Of a DNA stretch of 64,000 bases, positions 20,701 through 30,500 are shown piece after piece. Origin of the DNA: Amoebophrya sp. A120. Taxonomy: Eukaryota > Sar > Dinophyceae > Syndiniales > Amoebophryaceae. The DNA lies in NCBI GenBank assembly GCA_905178155.1, contig CAJINV010000007.1, forward strand, positions 3,299,800-3,363,799, given 5' to 3'. The position numbers and the translations under genes were made by a program. The notes under the pieces are model-generated. The model was not told the origin of the DNA, ran no database searches, and saw only the letters and a program-made list of their open reading frames with translations. The stretch's first letter is position 1; every line of letters starts with the position of its first letter.

Positions 20701-21851
20701 CAAACTACAGCCCACATTTCCGAGCTTGCGACTAACAAGGAAGAGAAAAAGGCGTTAATCGAGATGGGCGCGAAGAAGCAGCGGAAATTAGAGGAAGCCC
20801 TGCAGGAAAATAAGCAGCTGAAGGAGGAGCTGGAGCAGCAAATTAAACGGAACGAAGCCCTCGAACAGGAGTTTGACAGCAAAGAGCAGTCCTACCGCCG
20901 ACTTCTCGCTTCGGAACGGGCGGACAAGGCTACGGCGCTGGAACAGCTGCAATTAGAAAGTATGAAGCACACGGAGCTGATATCCTATGTAAAAACGTCC
21001 CCACCCCATAGTCAAGATGGGAAATCTGCAACACAAATCGCCAATTTTTGGGAGTTCGACATGACAAGTTTCCATCTGCAGTGTAGTGCTGGACAGCAAG
21101 GACAGCCGCATGAGAAAGCCATTTACTCATGCTGTTTGCAGCATTACAAATTCCAAAACACGACTGGAAATGCCTCTCAAGGAGATGCGCATTACAAATG
21201 TTCCTGTCATTGCACATTAGCATGACAACTCTAGTGTGGGGACGTTTTTACACACGATAGCTGAAGCAGAAGTCCGCGGCGTTGCTCGCGACCTTGGAAA
21301 CCGCGAACCAGGATATGGAGCTCTCAAATGATACATTCTCAACTGTTACATAAATTTGTAATGCAAGACTGGCAAAAGTGAAAGGAGGAAGATTGCGCCT
21401 TTTGCATTACAAGTTTGGCGCAGATTTAGATGCTGTTTAGCCCTTCCGAAATTTGTCATGCGAAGCAGCTCGATCATCTGGATCTGCCGGCTGAAGGTGC
21501 TTTTGCATGACAAATTCATGGGACACCCACACAACTTCCGTCGCAGCCGTCCCAGTAGTTGCTGTGGAGGCTCTTCGGTAGAAATCGCACTGCCCAATAA
21601 ATTCCGCTAGAGTTTACCGGGTATGCGGCTACTGTTTGTCGAAATAATTTACATGGAGACGCCCTGCCCTTAGCCTTCCAACATGACAAATTCATGGGAC
21701 AGCTGAGAGTGTAACGTTTGAGAACGCCATACAGGAGCTCACCGGGTTGCACCGAAAAACGAGCGAGAAAATCAACGTGTGTGCGGATCTGCGGACGGCC
21801 CTGAGTGACTCGCTCTCCCACACGGTGGACACGCAACTGATCGAAAACTGA
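17715..21851 (+). CDS. Coiled-coil protein with PDZ-like N-terminus, five exons, two introners
   Basis: Predicted exons are 17715-19071, 19224-20600, 20711-20980, 21265-21331 and 21722-21851, giving 1,066 residues. Introns 1 (GTACTG...CTTCAG) and 2 (GTATAA...CTACAG) are canonical. Introns 3 and 4 are introners. Each junction restores the frame. Residues about 36-80 (LFHQGDIIVLVHNQK, then EKDLKQAWNDL and SVLVYRVDG) resemble the C-terminal half of a PDZ domain, with the GD-I-V, DL--AL and V-R landmarks; this is suggestive only. Residues 120-450 are Ser-rich and disordered. The second half is largely helical, with a heptad-like coiled coil around residues 915-1000 (EEALQENKQLKEELEQQIKR). It looks like a structural or scaffold protein. 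No orthologue was recognised. The last two exons (67 and 130 nt) are supported only by frame restoration. Confidence 0.75.
20981..21264 (+). mobile_element. Introner element 1 (intron, 284 nt)
   Basis: GCTGA occurs at 20976-20980 and 21260-21264 as a target-site duplication. Just inside it, the left terminus TATCCTATGTAAAAACG and the reverse complement of the right terminus TATCGTGTGTAAAAACG match, and the match continues through TCCCCAC (24 bp with two mismatches). Removing 284 nt including one TSD joins KHTE to LKQKSAALLATLE in frame within a coiled coil. Sliding the junction across the TSD never gives GT-AG. GCATTACAAA (21189-21198), a motif shared with other introners, is inside. Confidence 0.85.
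21332..21721 (+). mobile_element. Introner element 2 (intron, 390 nt)
   Basis: The left end TACATTCTCAACTG, running on to AAATTTGTAATG (21355-21364 holds TTTGTAATGC), is inverted at the right end (AAATTCATGGGAC to GAGAGTGTAACG). The likely TSD is TGA (21329-21331 and 21719-21721). Excision of 390 nt joins MELSN to ENAIQELTGL in frame. No GT-AG junction is possible at the TSD. A second copy of the right-end subsequence GACAAATTCATGGGAC lies internally near 21507, so the element may be composite. Confidence 0.7.
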
Positions 21852-22578
21852 GGAGCCGGAGCGGGTGGGTCATGGTTTTCTTTGTTCGACCGACTAGAGC
21901 ATTTACTTATAATATACTTTCATCATAGAGATGGAACTGTTCTGTAAGCTAACGCTTCCAGAGCCCGTGTTACGAACAATGCAGCGCACCTATGATTTTG
22001 TGCTTTGGGAGTACGCGGAGGTGTAGTTTTTTCTGTACGGATTTTCAATTTCATTTTTGAGCTTACTGCAAGATTCATCTTTTTTGAACTAGCAAAAAAA
22101 TATGCGGATTTTTCACGATGGCCTGCTGTAACTGTATCTATCCTCGTGAAATACAAATAGTTGGAAAAGTAGCATAAATTAAGATTCTTGCATAAAATAT
22201 TTGAGTTTGTTTTGTTGGCCATCAAGATGAGTGGTGGAAGTGAAGGTGACCTGTACCTAGTATGGAGAAATTTTTATGGAGCAGCATCGTTTTCTTTTTG
22301 TTTGAAGGACGTGGACGAGCAATGGATTCATAGATACTTCGTCTTCGACGAAAGAAGATAGGCGAATCTTCGAATGAGTCCGTCATTCATAAACGTGTGC
22401 TAAACTTTTGCTTTTGGAGTGCCCCCCGACGAGCCCGAGGATTAGGACATTTCCTCGCGGCGAGAGATGTAGAAATAACATTTGCGACAGAACGAGGAAC
22501 AAGCAAGATGAAGATCGTATTGACAGTTGTGAGTCGTGGCCCGGATAAACAAAGTTTCAACGTAGAGCATCGAAAACC
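21852..22578. other. Intergenic region
   Basis: About 730 bp, A+T-rich in the middle (21900-22210) and richer in G+C towards the next gene. No supported gene, repeat or RNA was seen. The final part is the presumed 5' UTR of the gene starting at 22579. Confidence 0.45.
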
Positions 22579-25500
22579 ATGGCCAGCCCCGCAGGACAAC
22601 GCCCGGCATCTTCTAGCTCGTCCTCGTCTTCGCCGCGAAGCCGGATGATGCAGCATGCAAACGACCACCCCGCCGTAGTTCCTCACCTGGACGAGGTTGC
22701 TTTTGCGGAGTTGGAAGTGAAGGTGCGGAAGATGGTTCTGGAAGTTTTGCAGCCGACTGTCGCGAAGAACAAGTCCTACGAGCAGGAGATAGTCAATCTG
22801 AAAAAGCAGCAAATATCGCAGAAGGAAGAAATTCTCTCCCTCCGCGACGAGACGAAGCAATCCACGCAGAAGTGTTACGCGATCGACCAGTTTCGGGAAG
22901 AATTGGTCCAGGCGGAGAAGGAGCGGAGAGAGCACCAGGAGTTTATGCGAGGGAATATTCGGCTGATCGACGACAAGGTCAGGAACAACAAAATCCAGTG
23001 TGAGCAACAAAACTCGTTAATTCAACAGCTCCAGAGACGGACCGAAGCCATCGAGGAGTCGGTGAAGGACTTGCAGGGAAGATTTGAACTGTTGAAAGCG
23101 CAATTGACCAACGAACTGGTGCAGAAGGGGAAGGAAATCACGGACACAAAAGCGGACATCGAATTGAAGTTCGCGAGAAGCGAATACTCGATTGCGAAAA
23201 CGGTGGACCAGGTGTTTGAGCAGGAGCGGCAGTTGGGAAAATTGTTGTTTCGCCTGGAGAAGGAGGAAAATTATTCCAAAAGCTTGAGTGGGAAGTTGGC
23301 AGAGCTGGGCGAAAAAGCGGTTTTCAGACTCGAAGTCGAGAAGAAGCTCAGCGTCATGCAGAAAAGAATTGACGAAGGTATAGAAATAAACTACTTGGCG
23401 CAGGAGCTTGTTGAATAAAAAACAAAATAAACCTTAACCTATAGTATCAAATAATGTGTTTTGCTTGTATGCATGTAGAAGAAATAAAGCAGCCCATGAT
23501 GCGAACGGGAAGATGAAGAGAACGCATAAAACATCCCAACTTTTAATTCTATCAGCCCGCGCCGACACCGCGGAGGTGCAGCGATTGATCACGGATACTT
23601 CGGAAAATCTGAAAAAACACTTCGAGACGGCGTCCAACGTGATTGCGGTGAACACGAACGCGAGTATCAAGGACGCGAGGGAGGAGTTTTCCCGGAAATT
23701 GTCAGAGAACAAGGATGCGCAGAAAAACATTGTGGACGCCGTGGAAAAATTGGAGGAGATGGACATCGACCGCAAGGTGGCCGAGCTGCGCGCGGACATC
23801 GACCGCGAAGTGGAAGTGGTACGCGAGGATTTGATCGCACGTGACCGGCGGTGGAAGAGGGACTTGGCGGATGCGAGGGTCTGTTGGTTGTTTTGGAAAT
23901 AATGGTTGTTTGCTGGGCAGTGACTGCAATGTTGAGAATAGCACAAGGAAGCTGCACTGGTCCTCTGTCTTGTTACGTCATGTTCCGCATGATTTCACCA
24001 AACAAACACTGAAACAGATCGAGCGCACCCACCTCGGCAAGGCCGTGACAAAGGCTATGTCGGCAAGCGGTTTGCTGCAAGAAAACCAGGACCGTATTTC
24101 CCGTGCGTTGGAGCTGGTTTTCGATGCCGCGGACTGCTTGTCTCAGCTGTTGGTCCAAGATGAGACGGATAAGGAGGGGTTAAGCTTAGTCGGCTTTCGC
24201 GATAAAAATAATCCGAATGATGGTAGCGGTGCGCTACGTGGGGGCGAGGTTTCTGGAAGTTCATCACCGATGAAGTCGACATCTTCGTCAAGTTACAGTC
24301 CCAGGAAACCGAATTACAGTGGGTTTCACAATACGGCCGACAGTTCCACTTTTCCAAGGGCAACTGCAGCTGCAATAAATTCGAGCAATTCACCAAGTCC
24401 GCGGAAGATGCACCTCGTCACCAACGCGCAACAGAGGCCGAAAAGCAGTAGCAGTTCTTGTTCCACGCGAAAAATGCAGCAGAAACACCACAACTTGCAA
24501 AACAAACCGTCACCCCCCGTGATCTCCCTCGATCCTCGCTGCCTGGCCTGCAGCGGGCAATCGACACAAATTCTGCAGGGCTTCAAAATGGCGTGTCTGC
24601 ACTACAAGCCGAGCCCGGTGAAGTGGCGGCAGAATCAGTACACAAGATTAGGTCTGTTGGAAATAAACCGACAGATTTTGGCTATCACACAGAAAAAAAC
24701 TGGCAGGTCATATTTGTAATGCAAAAATAAATAGACAAGAAAACTTGTATAGCATACCCGAAATAGCATGCTACGAGGTCGCCCATGACAGATTTTTCTG
24801 TGTATTTATTTTTGCATTACAAATATGCCCTGCCAGCTTTTTTCTGTGGGATATTGGCGCAAGCACGAACGGTGGCGGAGGCGTGCTGTTTCTTCGACAA
24901 TAGTACGCAACAAATATTCGGCGATGGTCCAGGAGCGTGGGCAACGTCAAGCTCATCGGCGTGTACCATTCCGAGCTTGACCACAGGCGTGATACCGGGG
25001 GGCAGTTTGGGGGGTATTAACCGAAGCGGAAACGAGACTCGTGAACCTCTACCGCGTGGGGGAGGAGCGGGTGGCGCACATCTGCACGACCGCCGACCGG
25101 CAGGTCCTCCGGGCAGTCTTGTTTTGACAAATCAGCATCCCGACGATTTTGAATTTGGATCAACACAGCAACCAAGCTGCGAAGCGGGCCCTGACTCAGC
25201 GCGGACGACTTACACAGGGCGTGCATCGTCCGCTGCTAAACCGGGAGCAGTAGTTCTTGAGGGTCGATCATCGGACGGGTTTGGAGGTGGGGACTTTTTC
25301 ACTAGTGAAGACTTAACAAGTACGGTCGCGCCCGATGCCACCGGAACAATTTTTCTTAGTGGTGGAACGGTCCTCTCCGGCACCGTTTTCAACTACGACC
25401 CCTCAGACGAATTGGACCTAACCTCACGGCCAAGTACCGCCGCAACGACTACCAAATGTAAAAATGTCTGGGTCTGGAAACTTGTGATGCTGGGTGGCAT

Positions 25501-26616
25501 ATCATGAGGAAGCCACAACTGCTGGCTCAGCATGAGAAGTTTCTGAGCTTCTAGGTGTTGCCTATTCTGCATGACAAACTCATAAAGAAAGAACTTCGTA
25601 AAGAAAGAACTTCGTAAAGAAAGAAAGAAGCAAGCACTTCGTATTTTGAAAGCGTCGCGCTTCGTAAAAGCACTTCGTTTGTTGGAGTCGCTACGTGATG
25701 AAGCAGATAGCTCATGTAGAAATAAGCAGCAGATACTTCAACGCGTGCGCAGCTTGCGGGGGGGTGACTCCTGTGGTCCCCCCCCACTCGTTGCGCCTTT
25801 TTCCAAAACTGCAGGGACTTGCTTCCTTTTTTTTCCAGCAGTGGCTGGCGGGGTAAGATCAAGGCCGGGGCTAGTGACATTGTTGCAAAGTCATAGGGCG
25901 CAGAGTCTGATAGCAGTAGCACACAGCACCAAAATACTTAGCCCATAGCGTTTTCCGAAGTTCCTCAGTGGCTGCACCTCGCCTCTCTGTCTTAGTCAAA
26001 AACATAAGCACAAAATGGACTGGCGTAGCCGCGCACATGCATGCACGCGGAGGGGAAGATGGAATAGAAGGGTGGCGGCAACGCGGGAGCCAGGACGCAG
26101 CCCGGATTTTATCAAAAAGGTACGGCCTAAGGCCTCGGGAACGCCGAGCACACCCGCGCACTTCTTCGTGAATCGCCCACCGCTTTTTTTGCGTCAGCTG
26201 TGTCGGAATAAAAAAAAAAAAGAAAAAAAGAAAAGAAAGAGGACGCAACAAAAAAAAAAAAGAAAAAATAAAAAGAAAAGAAAAAAGAAATCAGCGAAAA
26301 CCGACCGGCGTACGAATTGCCTAGCAAAAAAAAAAAAATTCTGCATGACAAACTGCGTTTCTGCATGACAGAAAAGTGGCGCTCTTTGGTAACGTGCATG
26401 ACAGATTTGAGAGTCATGCCAGACACGCATGACAAACATGGACTCTTCCAGACCCAGACATTTTTACATTTGATAACGACTGTCGCAACCCGACCGGGTA
26501 CGGCGAGACGACCGAGCACCGCTGGAGGGCGGCCAAGCACTGCCGGAAGGGCCGCCAGTACTGCAACGCCGACCGTTACGTGGGCGGCTGGGGAGGGGAA
26601 TGAAGAAAATGCATGA
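22579..26616 (+). CDS. Coiled-coil protein, five exons, two introners
   Basis: Predicted exons are 22579-23377, 23556-23878, 24018-24682, 24859-25450 and 26482-26616, giving 837 residues. The first two introns are GT-AG (178 and 139 nt); the last two are introners. All junctions keep the frame. The start lies in the favourable context CCATGG. After a Ser-rich leader, residues about 35-400 are almost continuous coiled coil (for example EIVNLKKQQISQKEEILSLR, AQKNIVDAVEKLEEM, DREVEVVREDLIARDRRWK). A helical segment with LGKAVTKAMSASGLLQENQD and FDAADCLSQLLVQDE follows. The remaining half is Ser/Pro/Gly-rich and disordered and ends with RPSTAG repeats, between which the 1-kb introner sits. This could be a cytoskeletal or basal-body-type protein. 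No orthologue was recognised. Confidence 0.8.
24683..24858 (+). mobile_element. Introner element 3 (intron, 176 nt; near-perfect hairpin)
   Basis: The TSD is TTGGC (24678-24682 and 24854-24858). The 51-bp termini 24683-24733 and 24803-24853 are inverted copies with only three mismatches. They start TATC and contain CACAGAAAAAA, CTGGCAGG and TTTGTAATGC. Only 69 nt separate them, so the transcript would fold into one long hairpin. Excision joins INRQILA to QARTVAEACC in frame and shifts the genomic frame by two, as the frames require. No GT-AG option exists at the TSD. The high TIR identity implies recent insertion. Confidence 0.92.
25451..26481 (+). mobile_element. Introner element 4 (intron, 1,031 nt; GGGTCTGGAA family)
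   Basis: The TSD AACGACT is at 25444-25450 and 26475-26481. TIRs of 27 bp are perfect (25453-25479 and 26446-26472). They begin CAAATGTAAAAATG and end GGGTCTGGAA. Excision joins STAATT to VATRPGTARRPS in frame. It is much longer than the other introners. Inside are a direct repeat of AAAGAAAGAACTTCGT (about 25583-25625) and a homopurine tract (about 26206-26335). It also has several GCATGACAAA motifs, including 26343-26352. It may be an introner enlarged by nested insertions or a master-like copy. No transposase-like frame was seen. Confidence 0.92.
26206..26335 (+). repeat. Purine-rich A/G tract inside introner 4
   Basis: About 130 nt of almost uninterrupted A with scattered G, including runs of 11-12 A, within the 1-kb introner. 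It is low complexity and non-coding in the spliced model. On the opposite strand it would be a long polypyrimidine tract. Confidence 0.85.
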
Positions 26617-27517
26617 TTCAGCAGTAGAGAACATTCGTTGTGTATTGAAGTGTTGCGTCAACATACATCCAGCCTTGAAGTGGAGTCTCACTGAGTTCTC
26701 TAAAAAGCGAGACTTCGTTCATTGTGACCAGCATGAGTCCTGTTTCCATACAGTTTCAGTTTCATCAAGAGCGTAAAGTAGCCAAGAAAAAAAACCAGAA
26801 AAATGCACACAGAATGATCTAGCACTATTGCACAAGAGATGACAGTTTCAAAAGTTTCATCATCAAGTAATGAACGGACACGACTCCTCGATGCTGCAAA
26901 GTGAAAGCGATTGACAATCAAAGCGTAAGCGAATCGCGTTCGAAAAAAGTAAACTCTACGTTTCGTTTGGTACCAGGTCGAGGACTTTCCTCAAGACCTG
27001 TAATGAAATGCTGTTTTACTGGCCGCTTTAATATTCGTGTTCCGACGTGCTATATTAAGTGCTAGTGCGGCGCTCTCGTCGTGTTTACAGCAGCGCGTGC
27101 GTGTTTTCGTATCGATCTCTCGAAGAACGAGATGAGTTGTGATAGGCTACTGACATAACGGCGAGTTTTGCGTTGTTGCTGCAGAACCGAAATCGAAAAT
27201 CGGCTCGAGAATGAACCATGAATCTTTCTTGTTGATGTTGCCAAAACCTTTCGATCTAAATAAAAATGTGTCACAGTGGTATTGCTAGTTAGAAGGAAAA
27301 CTTGATGATTTCCCGTCGACAGCATACAATTACGACGAAAATCTGGCATTTTAGCTTTCTTCCTGAAATTCAAAATCTGAATCACATGTATTACATGGAG
27401 AACCAGTCTCGCAACAGCAAAGTCCTACAGCCGCGGTCCTTGTAGCTCGACAACCTTCCGTTTCATCCGCGGAGCGCACGGAGCTACATCGAACTTGCGT
27501 CACAAGTACACCTACCG
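26617..27517. other. Intergenic region
   Basis: About 900 bp between the coiled-coil gene and the kinesin gene. Only short overlapping frames on the minus strand are present and they have no motif. Composition is A+T-rich compared with the genes. No repeat or RNA was recognised. Confidence 0.45.
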
Positions 27518-30500
27518 ATGACAGGCGGTGCACCAGGTGCAGCTGTGTCCTCTTCGAGTGCGGCTCCGCTGCGACCGGCCGAGGAAAGCGGGATCCAGCA
27601 GTTGACATCATCCACCGGAGCAGGAGGAGGAGCACCCTCTGCCACCCAAGATGGAGGTGGTACTTCTAACCCCATCGGGCGGGCCAGTGGTCGTTTCTCG
27701 TACGCGTCGATCGCAAACGCGCGGAGCAAAGACCTCCAATCCGTCGACGCGGCGGAGTTGGACGCCAGTGCGGCCAGCAACCGGAACAAGCGGCGGTTGG
27801 AGCGGGTTAGCGACCCGGAGCTGAACCGCACGCTGGACAAGATCATGGTGGACTGCAGCGGGTTGGGGTTCGACTCCTTCTCTTCCAGCAAGCGGGCAAA
27901 GGTGGCGGACGAGCAAGGCGGGGTAATGCTGTTTTTGGATAATAGTGAAAATCAAAATCTTCATGAGGATTCTTGTACAAGAGCATACCAGGAGAATAAT
28001 TATGATGATGTTCCTCATTCCTCTTGTCCTGACGGAGAGGAAGAAGTACTGCCTGTGCCAGAGGTGGTGGTCCTGGACCAGAATGCGGAAGAGGATCCGC
28101 CTAAGCAGGAGTCTTTTTTCGACGCAGCAGAGCTTCGTTCGTTGCCGCCAGATTTCGATTTTCCACATGGCAGCTGCACTAAGGGTAAGGACCGGCATAA
28201 GCACAGTTTTAGTACTCGGGGGAAGATGAACTACCTCGACCTGCTCAGTCCTTCGCACCAGCCCGGAGCTGAAAATGCGAAGAAAAGTGAACAAGACTTG
28301 CTACCCTTTTCCCCTCTAGTGTCGTGGAGAGATGACGATATCGATAGCGAGCGAGAGAACGCTAGTGAGATTGATGAACCAATCGAAATAACTGGGGACG
28401 AAAACAAGCAGACCCGATCTCCTACTCCTGGGAAGGAAGTTTTGCCACTGTCACCTCTGCAGCTAGACTCGTTGGAAGGCGAAGCGGCAGCAGGGCAGGC
28501 GAAGACTTTTGAGCCAAGGAGGAGCAGGTGGTTTGAAGAGTGCGTTGCTGGAGATGAAGCCAGGAGCCATGGCGTCGATGGAAAGACCATCATGATTACC
28601 AGACGAATGCAGGACCCCTGGAGCTACATCGACGGAGGACTCACGCGGAAGAACCACAGGAGCGGCCGGAACAATGACGCTGACACGGGGCTGGGGCAGC
28701 AAGGATCGTCGTCGGCTCGGCAAGTTCGCGACCTTGCGGAGGAGGCACAAGCGGAAGAGCACGCTGATAATCTCGATTCCTCAGCGCATTTGCTAAATAC
28801 CGCGTTGTTTTTCGGGCCGCCAATAACCTCGGAGACGACCAACGTTAAGCCTTGTCCGCATCAGAGTCGAACGCATCACGATAGATGCCCGCTTTCTGCT
28901 TCCTTCTCCACGACTGCCTCAAGTCCGTTTTATTCCTCAACCGCATCCTGCTCCCACGATGAGGGCAGCACGACTCTGGAACTGCACTACTACCTGCCAG
29001 ACACAGCGTATAGTTCTGACACGGGAACAAGAGAAGCTGATGCATTTCCGCATCGCGGGGGAGAGTGGGGCCCGGATGGATTTCTGGATGAGAGCCCGAG
29101 ACGGCCGCAGGAGCGTCGGACTGTAAAGGCAGGCACTTCATCATCTGCAGTGGGAGGGCAAAGAAGTGCGAGGGCCGCGAGGACCCCTGGACCACGGCGC
29201 CTCCAGAGCTCAAGTCTGACAGCGTCGCATAGTCTGAGAAACAGCCGCGAACCGTCTGCAACTACTACGCGGCGAAGTGCAGGGAACAAGATGGATCTCT
29301 TTACAACTTCGGGACGAGACGTGGACAATTTTTGTGGTAATGCATCTCGACGGCCTTACAGAAACAGATACAGTAGCTCGCCACTCCGACGCCCACCGTC
29401 CGCTTCTGCGAGCAAAGTGAAGCTGGATCAGCCTAAGGCCCTGTCCGCTTCCTACCCGCCGCCGTCCCCGTCGAGAGTGCAGCGAGGCGGTCTCGCAGAG
29501 GCAGCCACTGGATCATCGTCCACTTCCAGGTTGGTGGCAAGGGTCCTGCCCTCGAGAATACCGCAGCCTCGAGGACTGCCACAAGCCGCTGCGCCACCAA
29601 TACCACTAGCTAGGTCCCCCTACCCTTTGCGCTTATCCTTACCAGCAGAAAATCAAGACTTGGCATCGCTATTGCACATCAGCCGCAGGAGTTGCAGCAG
29701 GAGGAGCGTCACTGTGCGAAATCGGGATTATGACAGCTGGAAAGCTCAGTCTCAGAGACAGAGTGTGGACAAACCTTCGGCGCGAGGACATGACGACAAC
29801 TTACACTTGCAGCGGACACAAATGGGCAGCGAAAAGAACGGTTCAACTATGAAGGGTTCCGGCGGTCCGACCTGTTTACATCAACCTAGGATAAGTGTAA
29901 GCAGGCGAGCGGAAATGAGAGAGCATAACGAGCGAGCACCTTCGACCTCGATATCGATCGAAACTGAATCGAACGCAAAAAATCAAGTGCCAGACGACCC
30001 AGATGAAAGCAAGCCCACCTCCCGGGCGCGACCCTCTCAATCCCTGAGGGCCAGTCTTCTGCGCCTTCCCTCTGTGAAGGTAGTCCGAGATGATGCCACT
30101 ACTTCGACGGAAATTGTTGCACAAAGCGTGAGCCACAGCAGTTGGAGTTGCAGTGCCCATACAGAAGACAGAGATCATAGAGATAAGAAGCAGCTCCAAA
30201 TATTACAGCATCAAGAAAATTTACTACCCGCGCTTCTGAACGACCTAAAATCCTAAAATCGTCTTCTCAGGTCCGCGCTGTAGCGCCGCAACGCTTGCAG
30301 CAGCAGGACTTGTCGTTACTCAGTCTCTCCGGCGCCAACAGCTCGCTACTCAACTCCTCGGCTGCCGTGGGCGCCGCAGCCATCGGGAACAATACGTCGG
30401 CTTCGAGCAGCGGCCTCCTCTTGCCCGGTGCGAGCGAACAGATTGGCGGCTCCTCGGCCTCCTCCTCGTTTCACAAGTACAACCCGCCGTTGCGGCGCAA

